From Lactobacillus sp. ESL0700 (GTDB taxonomy: Bacteria > Bacillota > Bacilli > Lactobacillales > Lactobacillaceae): 64,000 bases of DNA. The position numbers were made by a program, and so were the translations under genes. The stretch's first letter is position 1; each line of letters opens with the position of its first letter. Under the pieces are notes generated by a model, which had not been told where the DNA came from, ran no database searches, and worked only from the letters and a program-made list of their open reading frames with translations. Below, piece by piece: positions 27,696 through 36,770 of the stretch. The stretch covers positions 186,001 through 250,000 of the forward strand of contig NZ_CP113930.1 in the NCBI RefSeq assembly GCF_029392095.1, written 5' to 3'.

Positions 27696-29300
27696 ATGAA
27701 TATCACGGATACCGCTGAATTAATTCGGTCAGGTAAGACTGCTTTGGGAATTGAATTTGGTTCAACGCAAATTAAGGCAGTATTAATTGATAGTAAGTTT
27801 AATCCGCTTGCGACAGGTACTTTTCAATGGGAAAACAGTTTGAAGAACGGAATTTGGACATATTCAAAGGAAGAAATTTGGACTGGCTTGAGATTAAGCT
27901 ATCAGCAGTTAGCAGCAAACGTTAGCAGTAAATATCATGTCAAAATTGAAAAAATTGGGGCAATTGGTGTTAGTGCAATGATGCATGGTTATCTAGCATT
28001 TGATAAAAATGATCAATTGTTAGTACCTTTTAGAACTTGGCGCAACACGATTACTGGTGATGCGGCTGGCGAATTGACAAAGTTGTTTAATTTCAATATT
28101 CCACTTCGCTGGAGTATCGCACACTTATATCACGCAATTCTACATAATGAAGAGCATGTTAAGGATATTGCATATATGACAACCTTAGCAGGATATGTTC
28201 ATTGGCAATTATCTGGTGAAAAAAACATCGGCATTGGTGATGCGTCAGGGATGTTCCCAGTTGACCAGACAGGGGACTTTAATTCTAAGATGCTGGAACA
28301 ATTTAGTAACTTGCCACAAGTTAAGAAATACCCGTGGAAAATTAGAGATATTTTACCTAAGGTCTTAACTGCGGGACAAGTAGCTGGTCATTTAACCGAG
28401 CAGGGTGCTAAGTTGCTTGATCCAACTGGAACGCTGCAAAGTGGCAGTGTAATGGCACCACCTGAAGGTGACGCTGGTACCGGTATGATTAGTACTAATA
28501 GCGTTCGGCTTAGAACTGGTAATATTTCTGTTGGTACTTCTGAATTTTCAATGGTAGTTTTGGATAAACCTCTCAAAAAAGTTCACCGCGATATTGACAT
28601 TGTGGCAACTCCAGATGGCTTACCAGTAGCAATGGTTCACGTTAATAATTGTTCTTCTGATATTAATGCTTGGGCAGAAATTTTTAAGGAATTTGCTGGG
28701 CGATTAGGTAAGAATTTATCTGCGGATGAACTGTACAGTACTTTGTTCTTAGATGCGACTAAGTCAGATCCAGATGCTGGCGGCATGGTCAATTATAGTT
28801 ACTTCTCTGGTGAGCCAGTAACTAATACCGATGAAGGTAGGCCAATGCTGGTTAGAACTCCTAACAGTAAATTTACGTTAGCAAACTTTATGCTGGCACA
28901 ACTTTATTCGGCTTATGCGCCGCTTAAGATTGGGATGGATGTTTTGACAAATGAAGAAAATGTCAAAACAGATGTCATGATTGCACAAGGTGGCTTATTT
29001 AAAACTCCGGTAGTTGGGCAGCAGGTGTTGTCAAATATCTTGAATTTGCCAATTTCTGTCATGCTTAATGCCAGTGTTGGTGGCCCTTGGGGTATGGCAG
29101 TGCTTGCGCAATACGCTGCACAACATGAGTCGATAGCATTAGCAGATTATCTAGACAGTCAAGTTTTTGTTGATTCAGAAATGATGAGTTTAAGTCCAGA
29201 GCCTGAAGGTGTCAAGGGTGCCCAAAAGTACATTGATCGCTATGAATTAGCGCTGCAACTTGAAAACCAGGCAGAAATATTAAAGGACGAGGAAGAATAG
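27696..29300 (+). CDS. araB: L-ribulokinase AraB (FGGY kinase)
   Basis: 534 residues from ATG 27696, preceded by GGGAGATGA; the upstream in-frame TTG is less likely. The N-terminal ATP/sugar-binding pattern LGIEFGSTQIKAVLID and GVSAMMHGYLAF belong to the FGGY actin-like kinases. Lactobacillus AraB proteins share this atypical, xylulokinase-like sequence. It phosphorylates L-ribulose to L-ribulose 5-phosphate. araD starts one base after the stop. Confidence 0.9.
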   Translation: MNITDTAELIRSGKTALGIEFGSTQIKAVLIDSKFNPLATGTFQWENSLKNGIWTYSKEEIWTGLRLSYQQLAANVSSKYHVKIEKIGAIGVSAMMHGYLAFDKNDQLLVPFRTWRNTITGDAAGELTKLFNFNIPLRWSIAHLYHAILHNEEHVKDIAYMTTLAGYVHWQLSGEKNIGIGDASGMFPVDQTGDFNSKMLEQFSNLPQVKKYPWKIRDILPKVLTAGQVAGHLTEQGAKLLDPTGTLQSGSVMAPPEGDAGTGMISTNSVRLRTGNISVGTSEFSMVVLDKPLKKVHRDIDIVATPDGLPVAMVHVNNCSSDINAWAEIFKEFAGRLGKNLSADELYSTLFLDATKSDPDAGGMVNYSYFSGEPVTNTDEGRPMLVRTPNSKFTLANFMLAQLYSAYAPLKIGMDVLTNEENVKTDVMIAQGGLFKTPVVGQQVLSNILNLPISVMLNASVGGPWGMAVLAQYAAQHESIALADYLDSQVFVDSEMMSLSPEPEGVKGAQKYIDRYELALQLENQAEILKDEEE

Positions 29301-29301
29301 A

Positions 29302-30036
29302 ATGTTAGAGCAACTGAAAAAAGAAGTTTATGAAGCTAACATGCAACTGCCTAAGCTAGATTTGGTTACCTTTACTTGGGGTAATGTGTCCGGAATTGAC
29401 CGCGACAGTGGGTTATTTGTTATCAAACCTTCCGGTGTGGAATACGAGCAAATGAAACCCGACGATATGGTAGTGGTTAACCTTAAAGGCGAGGTAGTTG
29501 AAGGCTCGATGAACCCATCAAGTGATACGCCAACGCATACTGTTTTGTACAATGCCTTTCCTAAGATTGGCGGCATTGTCCATACACATTCGCCTTGGGC
29601 CGTGTCTTTTGCGGCAGCCAAAATGGATATTCCTGCAATGAATACAACACATGCCGATACTTTTTATAATGCAATTCCAGCAGCTGATGCTTTAACTAAG
29701 GCTGAAATTGAGGAAGATTATGAAGGTTATACAGGTCAAGCAATTGTGAGGACGTTCAAAGAGCGTGGTTTAGATTATGAGGCAACTCCAGGAGCATTGG
29801 TTAGCCAACATGGTCCATTCTGCTGGGGCGAAACGCCAAAAAAGGCGGTATATAACGCTAAGGTGCTAGAAGTTGTAGCTGAGGAAGACTATCACACTTT
29901 GCAACTAACTCGAGCTAATAGCGAATTACCACAATATTTGCTGGATAAGCATTATTATCGCAAGCATGGTAAGAATGCCTATTATGGTCAAAACAACGCA
30001 CAATCGCAGACACATGCAAAGAGAACTGGGAAGTGA
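29302..30036 (+). CDS. araD: L-ribulose-5-phosphate 4-epimerase AraD
   Basis: 244 residues of the class II aldolase/epimerase family. TWGNVSGIDRDSGLFVIKPSGVEY and the zinc-binding HTHSPWA are characteristic, with further His residues near 170 and 220. It converts L-ribulose 5-phosphate to D-xylulose 5-phosphate, which enters the phosphoketolase or pentose phosphate route. It lies between araB and araA. Confidence 0.95.
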   Translation: MLEQLKKEVYEANMQLPKLDLVTFTWGNVSGIDRDSGLFVIKPSGVEYEQMKPDDMVVVNLKGEVVEGSMNPSSDTPTHTVLYNAFPKIGGIVHTHSPWAVSFAAAKMDIPAMNTTHADTFYNAIPAADALTKAEIEEDYEGYTGQAIVRTFKERGLDYEATPGALVSQHGPFCWGETPKKAVYNAKVLEVVAEEDYHTLQLTRANSELPQYLLDKHYYRKHGKNAYYGQNNAQSQTHAKRTGK

Positions 30037-30111
30037 TGTCAAGCTGAGTAACGATGGATTAAAAATTGTAGTAGTTTAAAAGCGTGTTTTTATTTCAAAG
30101 GAGAAATTATT

Positions 30112-31533
30112 ATGTTATCTATTCCAAAATATGAATTCTGGTTTGCTGCTGGGAGTCAACACCTTTACGGTGAAGAAGCTTTAAATCAAGTTGCAGAAGA
30201 TTCTAAAAAAATTGTTGCTAGTCTAAATGAAAATGGCAATTTACCATATAAAATTGTGTTTAAAGAAGTTTTGACAACTGCTGATGAAATTACTAAGTTT
30301 ATGAAAGAAGCTAATTACGATGACAATGTTGCCGGTGTAATTACCTGGATGCATACTTTCTCACCAGCTAAGAATTGGATTCGTGGTTCACAATTATTGC
30401 AAAAGCCACTGCTGCACTTTGCTACACAATACTTAAATTACATCCCTTACGAAACAATGGACTTTGACTACATGAACTTGAATCAAAGTGCTCACGGTGA
30501 CCGGGAATATGGCTATATTAACGCTCGCTTGAATATGCATAATAAGGTTGTTTATGGTCACTGGCAAGATCCAGAAGTTGTAAAGCAAATTGCTGACTGG
30601 GAAGATGTTGCCGTTGCTTATGACGAATCATTTAAGACTAAGATTTGTCGTTTTGGTGATACGATGCGGAATGTTGCCGTTACAGAAGGTGACAAGGTTC
30701 AAGCACAAATTCAATTAGGTTGGACAGTTGATTACTATCCTGTTGGTGACTTAATTGATGAAATGGATAAAGTTAAAGAATCTGAAATTGATGACGAATA
30801 TGCTGACCTGAAGTCGCGCTACATTATGGTTCAGGGTGATATGGATGCAAAAGCTTATGAAGATACTGTTCGCTATCAATTAAGACAATATATTGCTCTA
30901 AAACGTTTCCTTGAACGTGGTGGTTATACCGCATTTACGTCAAACTTTGAAGACTTGCACGGAATGAAACAATTGGAAGGTTTGTCAGCTCAATTGATGA
31001 TGCGTGATGGCTATGGCTTTGCTGGTGAAGGTGACTGGAAGACTGCCGGATTGTTGCGGATCTTCAAGATTATGACACACAACAAGAGAACTGCATTTAT
31101 GGAAGACTATACTCTTGATTTGCGTAAGGGTCATGAAGCTATTTTAGGTTCACACATGCTTGAAGTTGACCCATCAATTGCTTCTGAAAAGCCACGGGTT
31201 GAAGTTCACCCATTAGACATTGGTGGTAAGGATGATCCTGCACGTTTGGTATTCTCCGGTGGTGAAGGCGACGCTGTTGATGTAACTTTGGCTGACTTCC
31301 GTGATAACTTCAAGATTGTTACTTATCCAGTAATTGGTCATAAAGCTGAGGAGACACCACACTTACCTGTTGCTAAGCAAATGTGGACACCAAAACCTGG
31401 CCTTAAAGAAGGTGCCACTAAGTGGATTCATGCTGGTGGTGGTCACCATACTGTAATGTCATTTGCAGCTACTGAGGAACAAGTTCGCGACTTAGCTACA
31501 ATGTATGGCGTTAACTTATGTGATATTGAATAA
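30112..31533 (+). CDS. araA: L-arabinose isomerase AraA
   Basis: 473 residues, standard length. The start [18 protein letters not shown], the middle [15 protein letters not shown] stretch and the metal ligands (Glu in the FEDLHG region, His in AGGGHHT) mark AraA. It isomerises L-arabinose to L-ribulose. The RBS is aaaggaga. A 75-base gap separates it from araD, without a terminator. It is the last ara gene. Confidence 0.97.
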   Translation: MLSIPKYEFWFAAGSQHLYGEEALNQVAEDSKKIVASLNENGNLPYKIVFKEVLTTADEITKFMKEANYDDNVAGVITWMHTFSPAKNWIRGSQLLQKPLLHFATQYLNYIPYETMDFDYMNLNQSAHGDREYGYINARLNMHNKVVYGHWQDPEVVKQIADWEDVAVAYDESFKTKICRFGDTMRNVAVTEGDKVQAQIQLGWTVDYYPVGDLIDEMDKVKESEIDDEYADLKSRYIMVQGDMDAKAYEDTVRYQLRQYIALKRFLERGGYTAFTSNFEDLHGMKQLEGLSAQLMMRDGYGFAGEGDWKTAGLLRIFKIMTHNKRTAFMEDYTLDLRKGHEAILGSHMLEVDPSIASEKPRVEVHPLDIGGKDDPARLVFSGGEGDAVDVTLADFRDNFKIVTYPVIGHKAEETPHLPVAKQMWTPKPGLKEGATKWIHAGGGHHTVMSFAATEEQVRDLATMYGVNLCDIE

Positions 31534-31555
31534 AACTAATATTATAAATAAAATA

Positions 31556-31594
31556 AAAACTTCAGTAGACATTTAAATCTACTGAAGTTTTTAT
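31556..31594. terminator. Terminator between araA and convergent pfkB gene
   Basis: AAAACTTCAGTAGA / TCTACTGAAGTTTTT hairpin with T and A tracts on both sides. Confidence 0.85.
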
Positions 31595-31595
31595 T

Positions 31596-32546
31596 TTATT
31601 TGATGGGAACCAATTCAATGGTTTTCATTATTTCTTTAACATTATTTTTTTGAACAAAGCCTGTTTTTGTCTCCATAGCGTTTGCTGTTCCTGAAGCAAT
31701 TGCCCAACGGATAGCAGATTCGAAATCAAGCTGTTTGTCTAATGCATATAATAATCCACCGACAACTGAGTCACCAGATCCTTCAGTGTTTACTACCTTT
31801 ACTGGATTAAACTTAACTTGAAAGAAATGCTCATGATGTTTAACTAATGCACCTTTGTCACCTAATGAAACAATAATATTTTGAATTTTATTTAGATTGC
31901 TTTGAGTGATTTCCTCTTTTAAAGCGTAACAATCATAAGTTACTGTAGTTGAAAGAAGATCTGCAATTTCTTGTTCATTAGGTTTAATAAAGTCAGGCAA
32001 CAAGTTGCTTTTTAATACTTCTGTTAAAGCTTTACCGGAAGTGTCCAAAATGATTTTTATCTTTGGGTCTAATGTTCTAATTAGACTAATAATTCGTGTA
32101 TAAAAATTAGTAATTTGAGTAGGAGGTAAACTGCCATTTAAAGAAATTGCTGAAATTTTGTTATTGCCTATTAATGATTTTAATTTATTGAGTAAATGTG
32201 TAAAGTTTAATGAAGATAAATAGTCTCCATGTTCATTAATTTCTGTTTTTTTATTATTTTGTTGAATTATTGTGTAGCAATTGCGGGTGTTACCAGTAAT
32301 CTTAATAAAATCAGCAGTATATTGATCTTCACGTGCTTGATCTTCAATATATTGACCGTTGTAACCTGCTAAAAAACCTGTTGCTGCAGTTTTTGCACCA
32401 AGATTAGATGCAACACGAGCAGCATTAATTCCTTTACCACCAACCATCTTTTTTATTAAATTGACTCGATTAAGTGAGCCTACTTTTAACTCTTTGAGTT
32501 GGTATAGACGGTCAACGGATGGGTTGACTGTAATTGTAATATCCAT
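31596..32546 (-). CDS. PfkB sugar-phosphate kinase (1-phosphofructokinase/tagatose-6-P kinase type)
   Basis: 316 residues. The opening ITVNPSVDRLY, MVGGKGINAARVASNLG and NTEGSGDSVVGGLL, which holds the catalytic Asp (Ser in place of Ala in GAGD), match the FruK/LacC/PfkB branch. It phosphorylates a hexose or ketose monophosphate to a bisphosphate. It forms a pair with the DeoR regulator and is divergent from the galactitol-type PTS. It could make the bisphosphate cleaved by the class II aldolase at 35858-36628. The exact sugar is open. Confidence 0.85.
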   Translation of the reverse strand: MDITITVNPSVDRLYQLKELKVGSLNRVNLIKKMVGGKGINAARVASNLGAKTAATGFLAGYNGQYIEDQAREDQYTADFIKITGNTRNCYTIIQQNNKKTEINEHGDYLSSLNFTHLLNKLKSLIGNNKISAISLNGSLPPTQITNFYTRIISLIRTLDPKIKIILDTSGKALTEVLKSNLLPDFIKPNEQEIADLLSTTVTYDCYALKEEITQSNLNKIQNIIVSLGDKGALVKHHEHFFQVKFNPVKVVNTEGSGDSVVGGLLYALDKQLDFESAIRWAIASGTANAMETKTGFVQKNNVKEIMKTIELVPIK

Positions 32547-32568
32547 TATCTATTCCTATTCTAAATTA

Positions 32569-33312
32569 TTAGTAAATCATTTTAATATATTTTGAATATT
32601 TCTTAACTTTTTCATTTTCAATTTCTGGATCTGTTACCAAACAATCAAATTTATCTAGTTTTTGAAAAGTTATAATATCTGAATGATCTAATTTAGTATG
32701 ATCCGCTACAACAAATGATTTTTCAGAATGAGCAATGGCAATATTTTGAATGTTGCCTTCAGGTATTGTGCTTGTTGTAACACGATTTTCACTGATTCCA
32801 TTGGTAGAACATAATGCATAATCTAAATTAAGACCATTAAAAATATTTTCAGCTTTTTCTCCCAAGAATTCTTCGGTATTTCTGTGTAATTCACCACCGG
32901 TAAGTAATAAACGGCAGTCACTTTTATTTATTTCATTAAAAGCTGGTAGACTGTTAGTTACAAAAGTCAAATTCTTCGGTATTAATAGAGGTACTGCCAT
33001 TAATAAAGTAGTCCCCGCACCTAAAAAAATTGTTGAGTTATTAGTAATTTCATTTGCTAATAATTTGGCAATTTCTTTTTTTTCAACAATATTTTTCTTT
33101 AATTTTTCGTTTGTTGTTGATTCTGTCTGATTATTGCTTTGAGCACCACCATAAATCCTGGTTATTTTTCCCTGTTCTTCTAAGCGCTTAAGATCACGTC
33201 TGATAGTCATTGGTGAAACTTGTAAATTTTTTGCAATATCAACAGTTGTCATAAACCCTGTTTTACTTAGAATATTGTTAATCTCTGTTAATCTTTTTTC
33301 TTGTAAACTCAC
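32569..33312 (-). CDS. DeoR-family sugar-operon repressor
   Basis: 247 residues. The N-terminal DeoR helix-turn-helix (MTTVDIAKNLQVSPMTIRRDLKRLEEQGKITRIYGGA) is followed by a sugar-phosphate-binding domain. It is divergent from the gat PTS operon and upstream of pfkB on the same strand. It probably represses both directions until a phosphorylated sugar is bound. Confidence 0.9.
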   Translation of the reverse strand: MSLQEKRLTEINNILSKTGFMTTVDIAKNLQVSPMTIRRDLKRLEEQGKITRIYGGAQSNNQTESTTNEKLKKNIVEKKEIAKLLANEITNNSTIFLGAGTTLLMAVPLLIPKNLTFVTNSLPAFNEINKSDCRLLLTGGELHRNTEEFLGEKAENIFNGLNLDYALCSTNGISENRVTTSTIPEGNIQNIAIAHSEKSFVVADHTKLDHSDIITFQKLDKFDCLVTDPEIENEKVKKYSKYIKMIY

Positions 33313-33366
33313 AAAATCACTTCTTCATACTAGAATTATATTACACACATAGTATAGCAAACATTC

Positions 33367-33453
33367 TTGAACAATAAAAGTAATTCTGTGTTTATCTTTG
33401 TTAAATTTAGGTTGACAATGTTCAACTTAGGTATTATATTGAAAACGTATACA
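33367..33453 (+). promoter_or_regulatory. gat operon promoter with cre and operator repeats
   Basis: The promoter is TTGACA (33412-33417), a 17-base spacer and TATATT (33435-33440). A cre-like TGAAAACGTATACA (33440-33453, one mismatch at position 10) overlaps the start region. TTGAACA (33367-33373) and its complement TGTTCAA (33419-33425) are candidate DeoR half-sites, one within the promoter. Confidence 0.55.
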
Positions 33454-33476
33454 GAATAAGAAAGGAGGTTTAAGTA

Positions 33477-33935
33477 TTGTTTTACGAAAATTTAATTGAT
33501 TTAAATGTTTCTGTGTCTAGTGAAGAGCAGTTATTTGATTTAGTGGGGTTAAGAGCCATCAATTTGGAGTATGCAAACTTAGGTTATATTACGAGTCTTG
33601 AGAAGAGGGAGCTCTCTTATCCGACTGGATTAAAGTTCCCGAAAATATCCTTAGCATTGCCACATGTGGATCCACAATATGTCAAACGACCATTTATATA
33701 TATTGCGAGAACTACTCAACCATTAAAATTAAGACAAATGGGTGATAATGCTGAAATTACAGCTAGTGATTTTTTATTTTTGGGTCTAAAGAATGGCAAA
33801 AAGCAACCTGAATTGCTATCTCAAATAATTTCAGCTTTTCAAGATGAAAACTTTGTTGGGCAATTTAAAGGAATAAGTACTACTGAAAAGATGCTTCAGT
33901 TAGTTGAAAGAAAGTTTGAGGGATTATCAAAATGA
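33477..33935 (+). CDS. PTS EIIA, fructose/galactitol-type (GatA-like)
   Basis: 152 residues from TTG 33477, which has a very strong RBS (aaaggagg) and no ATG nearby. It is a PTS_EIIA_2 domain; ISLALPHVDPQYVKRP contains the probable phosphoryl-accepting His. It takes phosphate from HPr and passes it to the EIIB 33932-34252, with which it overlaps by 4 bases. Position and partners place it in the galactitol family. Confidence 0.85.
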   Translation: MFYENLIDLNVSVSSEEQLFDLVGLRAINLEYANLGYITSLEKRELSYPTGLKFPKISLALPHVDPQYVKRPFIYIARTTQPLKLRQMGDNAEITASDFLFLGLKNGKKQPELLSQIISAFQDENFVGQFKGISTTEKMLQLVERKFEGLSK

Positions 33936-34252
33936 AAACTATTTTAGTTTGTTGTGGAACGGGCGTTGCTACTAGTCCTCAAGTCGCTAATAAAATTAAT
34001 GATTTTTTAGCAGACCAAGGATTAGATCAAATTGCTAAAGCTACGCCAGAGCCTGTTGCAGAAGCCAAAGGATCTGTTGAAAATGATGCTAATGTCATTA
34101 TTTATGTTGGCATTGCTCCAGCTGATGGGGAACTTCAAGAAGCACTTGATCAAAACAACGTTGTTGGTATGGTAGGTTTACCATGGCTAACCGGTATGGG
34201 ACAAGATGAAGCTAATCAAAAAGTAGCTGATATTGTTAAACAGGCAAAATAA
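33932..34252 (+). CDS. PTS EIIB, galactitol-type (GatB-like)
   Basis: 106 residues. The N-terminal MKTILVCCGTGVATSPQVANKI contains the phosphocysteine loop CGTGVATS typical of GatB. It is a cytosolic protein that hands phosphate to the incoming sugar at EIIC. It overlaps eiiA by 4 bases and is followed by eiiC after 24 bases. Confidence 0.9.
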   Translation: MKTILVCCGTGVATSPQVANKINDFLADQGLDQIAKATPEPVAEAKGSVENDANVIIYVGIAPADGELQEALDQNNVVGMVGLPWLTGMGQDEANQKVADIVKQAK

Positions 34253-34276
34253 CAAATCGTATAGGAGATGATTTGA

Positions 34277-35638
34277 ATGGACTGGAACGCGATAGTTCAA
34301 GGAATTTTAAGCGTTGGAGCTCAAGTATTAATTCCAATTTTAATTATGATTTTGGGACTAATATTTGGAATGAAGCCTTCTAAGGCTGTAACCTCTGGAC
34401 TTTATCTAGGAACTGGATTTATTGGTATGTCAATGGCAATAAATCAATTGACTCAAACTGTTAGTCCTGCTGCTAAAGCTTTAGCTAAATATACTGGAAT
34501 TAATTTACCTGCAGTAGATTTTGGCTGGACTGGTGCAGCTTCAATTACATGGAGTTGGACATTAGCTTTTCTTTTCTTTGCAGTGGAAATTGTTGTGAAT
34601 ATAATTATGCTTCTGGCAAAACTGACAGACACGATGAATGCAGATATGTGGAATGTTTGGGGAGTTGCTTTAACCGGCTACATGGTTTACCAAATTTCTG
34701 GTAGTTTAATTTGGGGCTTTATCTGTGGTGCAATTCAAGTAGTGATTTGTTTGAAGCTTGGTGACATGTGGAGTAAAGAAATAGCTAATATGTTAGGCTA
34801 TGAAGGTGTTACTGTAACACACATTGAGGCTTTTACTGCTATCATTATGTCGCCTATTAATAAATTGATGGATTACATTCCGATTTTTAATCGTGAATGG
34901 GATGCTACAGCTTTAAAGAGAAAAATTGGTGTTTTTAGTGAACCAGTTGTAATGGGCTCAATAATTGGACTTTTGCTAGCTTTGGCTGGTCGCTATAGTT
35001 TGGGTGATGCTCTGAATTTAGCGGTTACTGTTGGAGCTGTAATGGCGATCTTTCCAGTTATGGCTAAATTCTTTATGGATGCACTAACACCATTTGGATC
35101 TACTATGAGTGACTTCATGAAGAAACACGTTAAAGGTAGAACATTCTCAATTGGATTAGACTGGCCAATTCTGGGTCAAAGTACTGAATTATGGGTAACA
35201 ATGGTACTAATGATTCCAGTTTCGATTATCTACGCTGCAGTTTTGCCGGGTAATACTATTCTACCAATTGCTGGTGTAATTAATTATTGTATTGGTGTTG
35301 GTGGCTTACTGCTTACCGGTGGTAATCTATTAAGAATGTTGGTTTTGGGTGTGATTTATGAACCAGTCTTCTTATATGGAGCATCATATTTTGCAAATAT
35401 CTTTACTAAATTAGCAAAATCGAGTACTACTATTAAAGTTCCAGCTGGTTCTCAAGTTTCGTGGAGTTCAATTGAAGCTCCTGAATTGAGATGGGCAATG
35501 GCTTGGGCTGGTCGCGGTAATATATGGGCAATCATTGCTTTAGTAGTATTGATGGCTTTGTTCTGGTTACTGTATCGCTCATTTAAGAAAAATCCAATTC
35601 CTGCCTTAAAGTATAAGAAAGCAGCTAAAGCCGAATAG
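34277..35638 (+). CDS. PTS EIIC, galactitol-type (GatC-like)
   Basis: 453 residues with about ten membrane helices and the EIIC-Gat opening VQGILSVGAQVLIPILIMILGLIFGMKPSKA. It transports and phosphorylates a sugar or polyol. Galactitol, D-arabitol, ribitol or a ketose are all transported by members of this family, so the substrate is not fixed. The RBS is aggagatg. Confidence 0.88.
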   Translation: MDWNAIVQGILSVGAQVLIPILIMILGLIFGMKPSKAVTSGLYLGTGFIGMSMAINQLTQTVSPAAKALAKYTGINLPAVDFGWTGAASITWSWTLAFLFFAVEIVVNIIMLLAKLTDTMNADMWNVWGVALTGYMVYQISGSLIWGFICGAIQVVICLKLGDMWSKEIANMLGYEGVTVTHIEAFTAIIMSPINKLMDYIPIFNREWDATALKRKIGVFSEPVVMGSIIGLLLALAGRYSLGDALNLAVTVGAVMAIFPVMAKFFMDALTPFGSTMSDFMKKHVKGRTFSIGLDWPILGQSTELWVTMVLMIPVSIIYAAVLPGNTILPIAGVINYCIGVGGLLLTGGNLLRMLVLGVIYEPVFLYGASYFANIFTKLAKSSTTIKVPAGSQVSWSSIEAPELRWAMAWAGRGNIWAIIALVVLMALFWLLYRSFKKNPIPALKYKKAAKAE

Positions 35639-35648
35639 GTATAGATTA

Positions 35649-35861
35649 ATGAAAAACATTTCAAATAAAAAGTTTTTTTGGACATGTTTATCTTTTCTAG
35701 CTTTCGGATTATTCAGTCTAGCTCTTATAACTAAGACCTATTGGCTAAATATCTTCGTTATTATTTTAGGATTACTAATTAATAAGAAGGGAAGTGATAC
35801 CCTTTTTATTAAAAAGCGTTGGTCTACTAAAAATAATATAAGGAGGAAAAATAATTTATGA
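35649..35861 (+). CDS. Small two-helix membrane protein in gat operon
   Basis: 70 residues. Two hydrophobic helices (about 8-27 and 30-46) are followed by a basic Lys/Arg-rich tail. I do not recognise a family. The gene begins 10 bases after eiiC, and its TGA overlaps the next ATG (ATGA), so translation of the aldolase gene looks coupled to it. That, and strand agreement with the operon, support a real gene; the weak RBS counts against it. Confidence 0.5.
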   Translation: MKNISNKKFFWTCLSFLAFGLFSLALITKTYWLNIFVIILGLLINKKGSDTLFIKKRWSTKNNIRRKNNL

Positions 35862-36628
35862 AATATCCTGCAGGAAGAATTCCTTTTGAATATGAACGTG
35901 AAGATTTAGCAAAAGTAGTTCGAGAAGTAATGGAACGTCGTGATACTAATATTGTCGGTGGAAATATTAGTATTAAAGTTCAAGACGAAGCTGGTAAAGA
36001 TTACTATGTAATGACACCAACAATGATGTCAGAAGCATATATGGGCTATTTAAATGCTGATCAAATTTTAGTAATTGAACCACATACTCGTAAAGTTATT
36101 TCTGGAAATGGTAAGGTAACTCGTGAAATTAATATGCACGAAGCAATTTATGATACTAATCCAGATATTAAATGTGTCTTTCATTCTCATGCTGATCAAT
36201 GTATGTTTTGGGGTACAAGTGGTTTGAATATGCCTAATGTTACAGAAGCTACGCAAAAGTTGAAAGAAATAAGAACACTAGATTGGCATCCAATGTGTAC
36301 AGAAGAATTGGCGCAGTATGTTGCGGGAGAAATTAAAAAACTAGGTTCAAAAGCTTTACGAAATGGTTTTATCCTAAACTCACATGGTACTTTGTTTACA
36401 TCGGGTGGAAAGGATATGGATCCGCTAACTGCGTTACATAAGTCTTTAGCTGACGTAGATATTACTGAATATAATGCTAAGGTTGCATATAAGCAAACTG
36501 TATTTCAAAAAATCGGTGTCCTAGACGGATATTATTCCGAAGGTACAAAAATTGGTACTTGGGAAGATGTTAAAGCTGGTAAAGCACTTTATAACAAAAA
36601 AACAGCCCAAAATAAAAAGGGCGACTAA
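35858..36628 (+). CDS. Class II aldolase/adducin family protein
   Basis: 256 residues. GGNISIKVQDE and the zinc-binding HSHADQ in the middle, with further His near SHGTLFTSGG, place it in the fuculose-/rhamnulose-phosphate aldolase and ribulose-phosphate epimerase family. Its start overlaps the small membrane-protein gene by 4 bases (RBS aaggagga). It follows a galactitol-type PTS and likely cleaves or epimerises the sugar phosphate that PTS imports, perhaps with the PfkB kinase. It is only loosely similar to AraD in the same window. Confidence 0.83.
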   Translation: MKYPAGRIPFEYEREDLAKVVREVMERRDTNIVGGNISIKVQDEAGKDYYVMTPTMMSEAYMGYLNADQILVIEPHTRKVISGNGKVTREINMHEAIYDTNPDIKCVFHSHADQCMFWGTSGLNMPNVTEATQKLKEIRTLDWHPMCTEELAQYVAGEIKKLGSKALRNGFILNSHGTLFTSGGKDMDPLTALHKSLADVDITEYNAKVAYKQTVFQKIGVLDGYYSEGTKIGTWEDVKAGKALYNKKTAQNKKGD

Positions 36629-36743
36629 AAAGTGCCCTTCTTACAAAGTTTGACCACTTTGACCATATAACATTTTTTCTATAGATGCAACTATTATCAA
36701 GATTATTTGTGCAAAACCTGATCAATTTGATCAGGTTTTTTTG
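36614..36743 (+). terminator. Terminators after the gat-aldolase operon
   Basis: Two hairpins: AAGGGCGACT...AGTGCCCTT overlapping the aldolase stop codon, and AAACCTGATC / GATCAGGTTT with a T run at 36714-36743. Two TTTGACCA direct repeats (36649-36656, 36658-36665) lie between them. This ends the gat unit before levR. Confidence 0.75.
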
Positions 36744-36770
36744 AAATAAAAGTATGGATTGAGGAATTTT

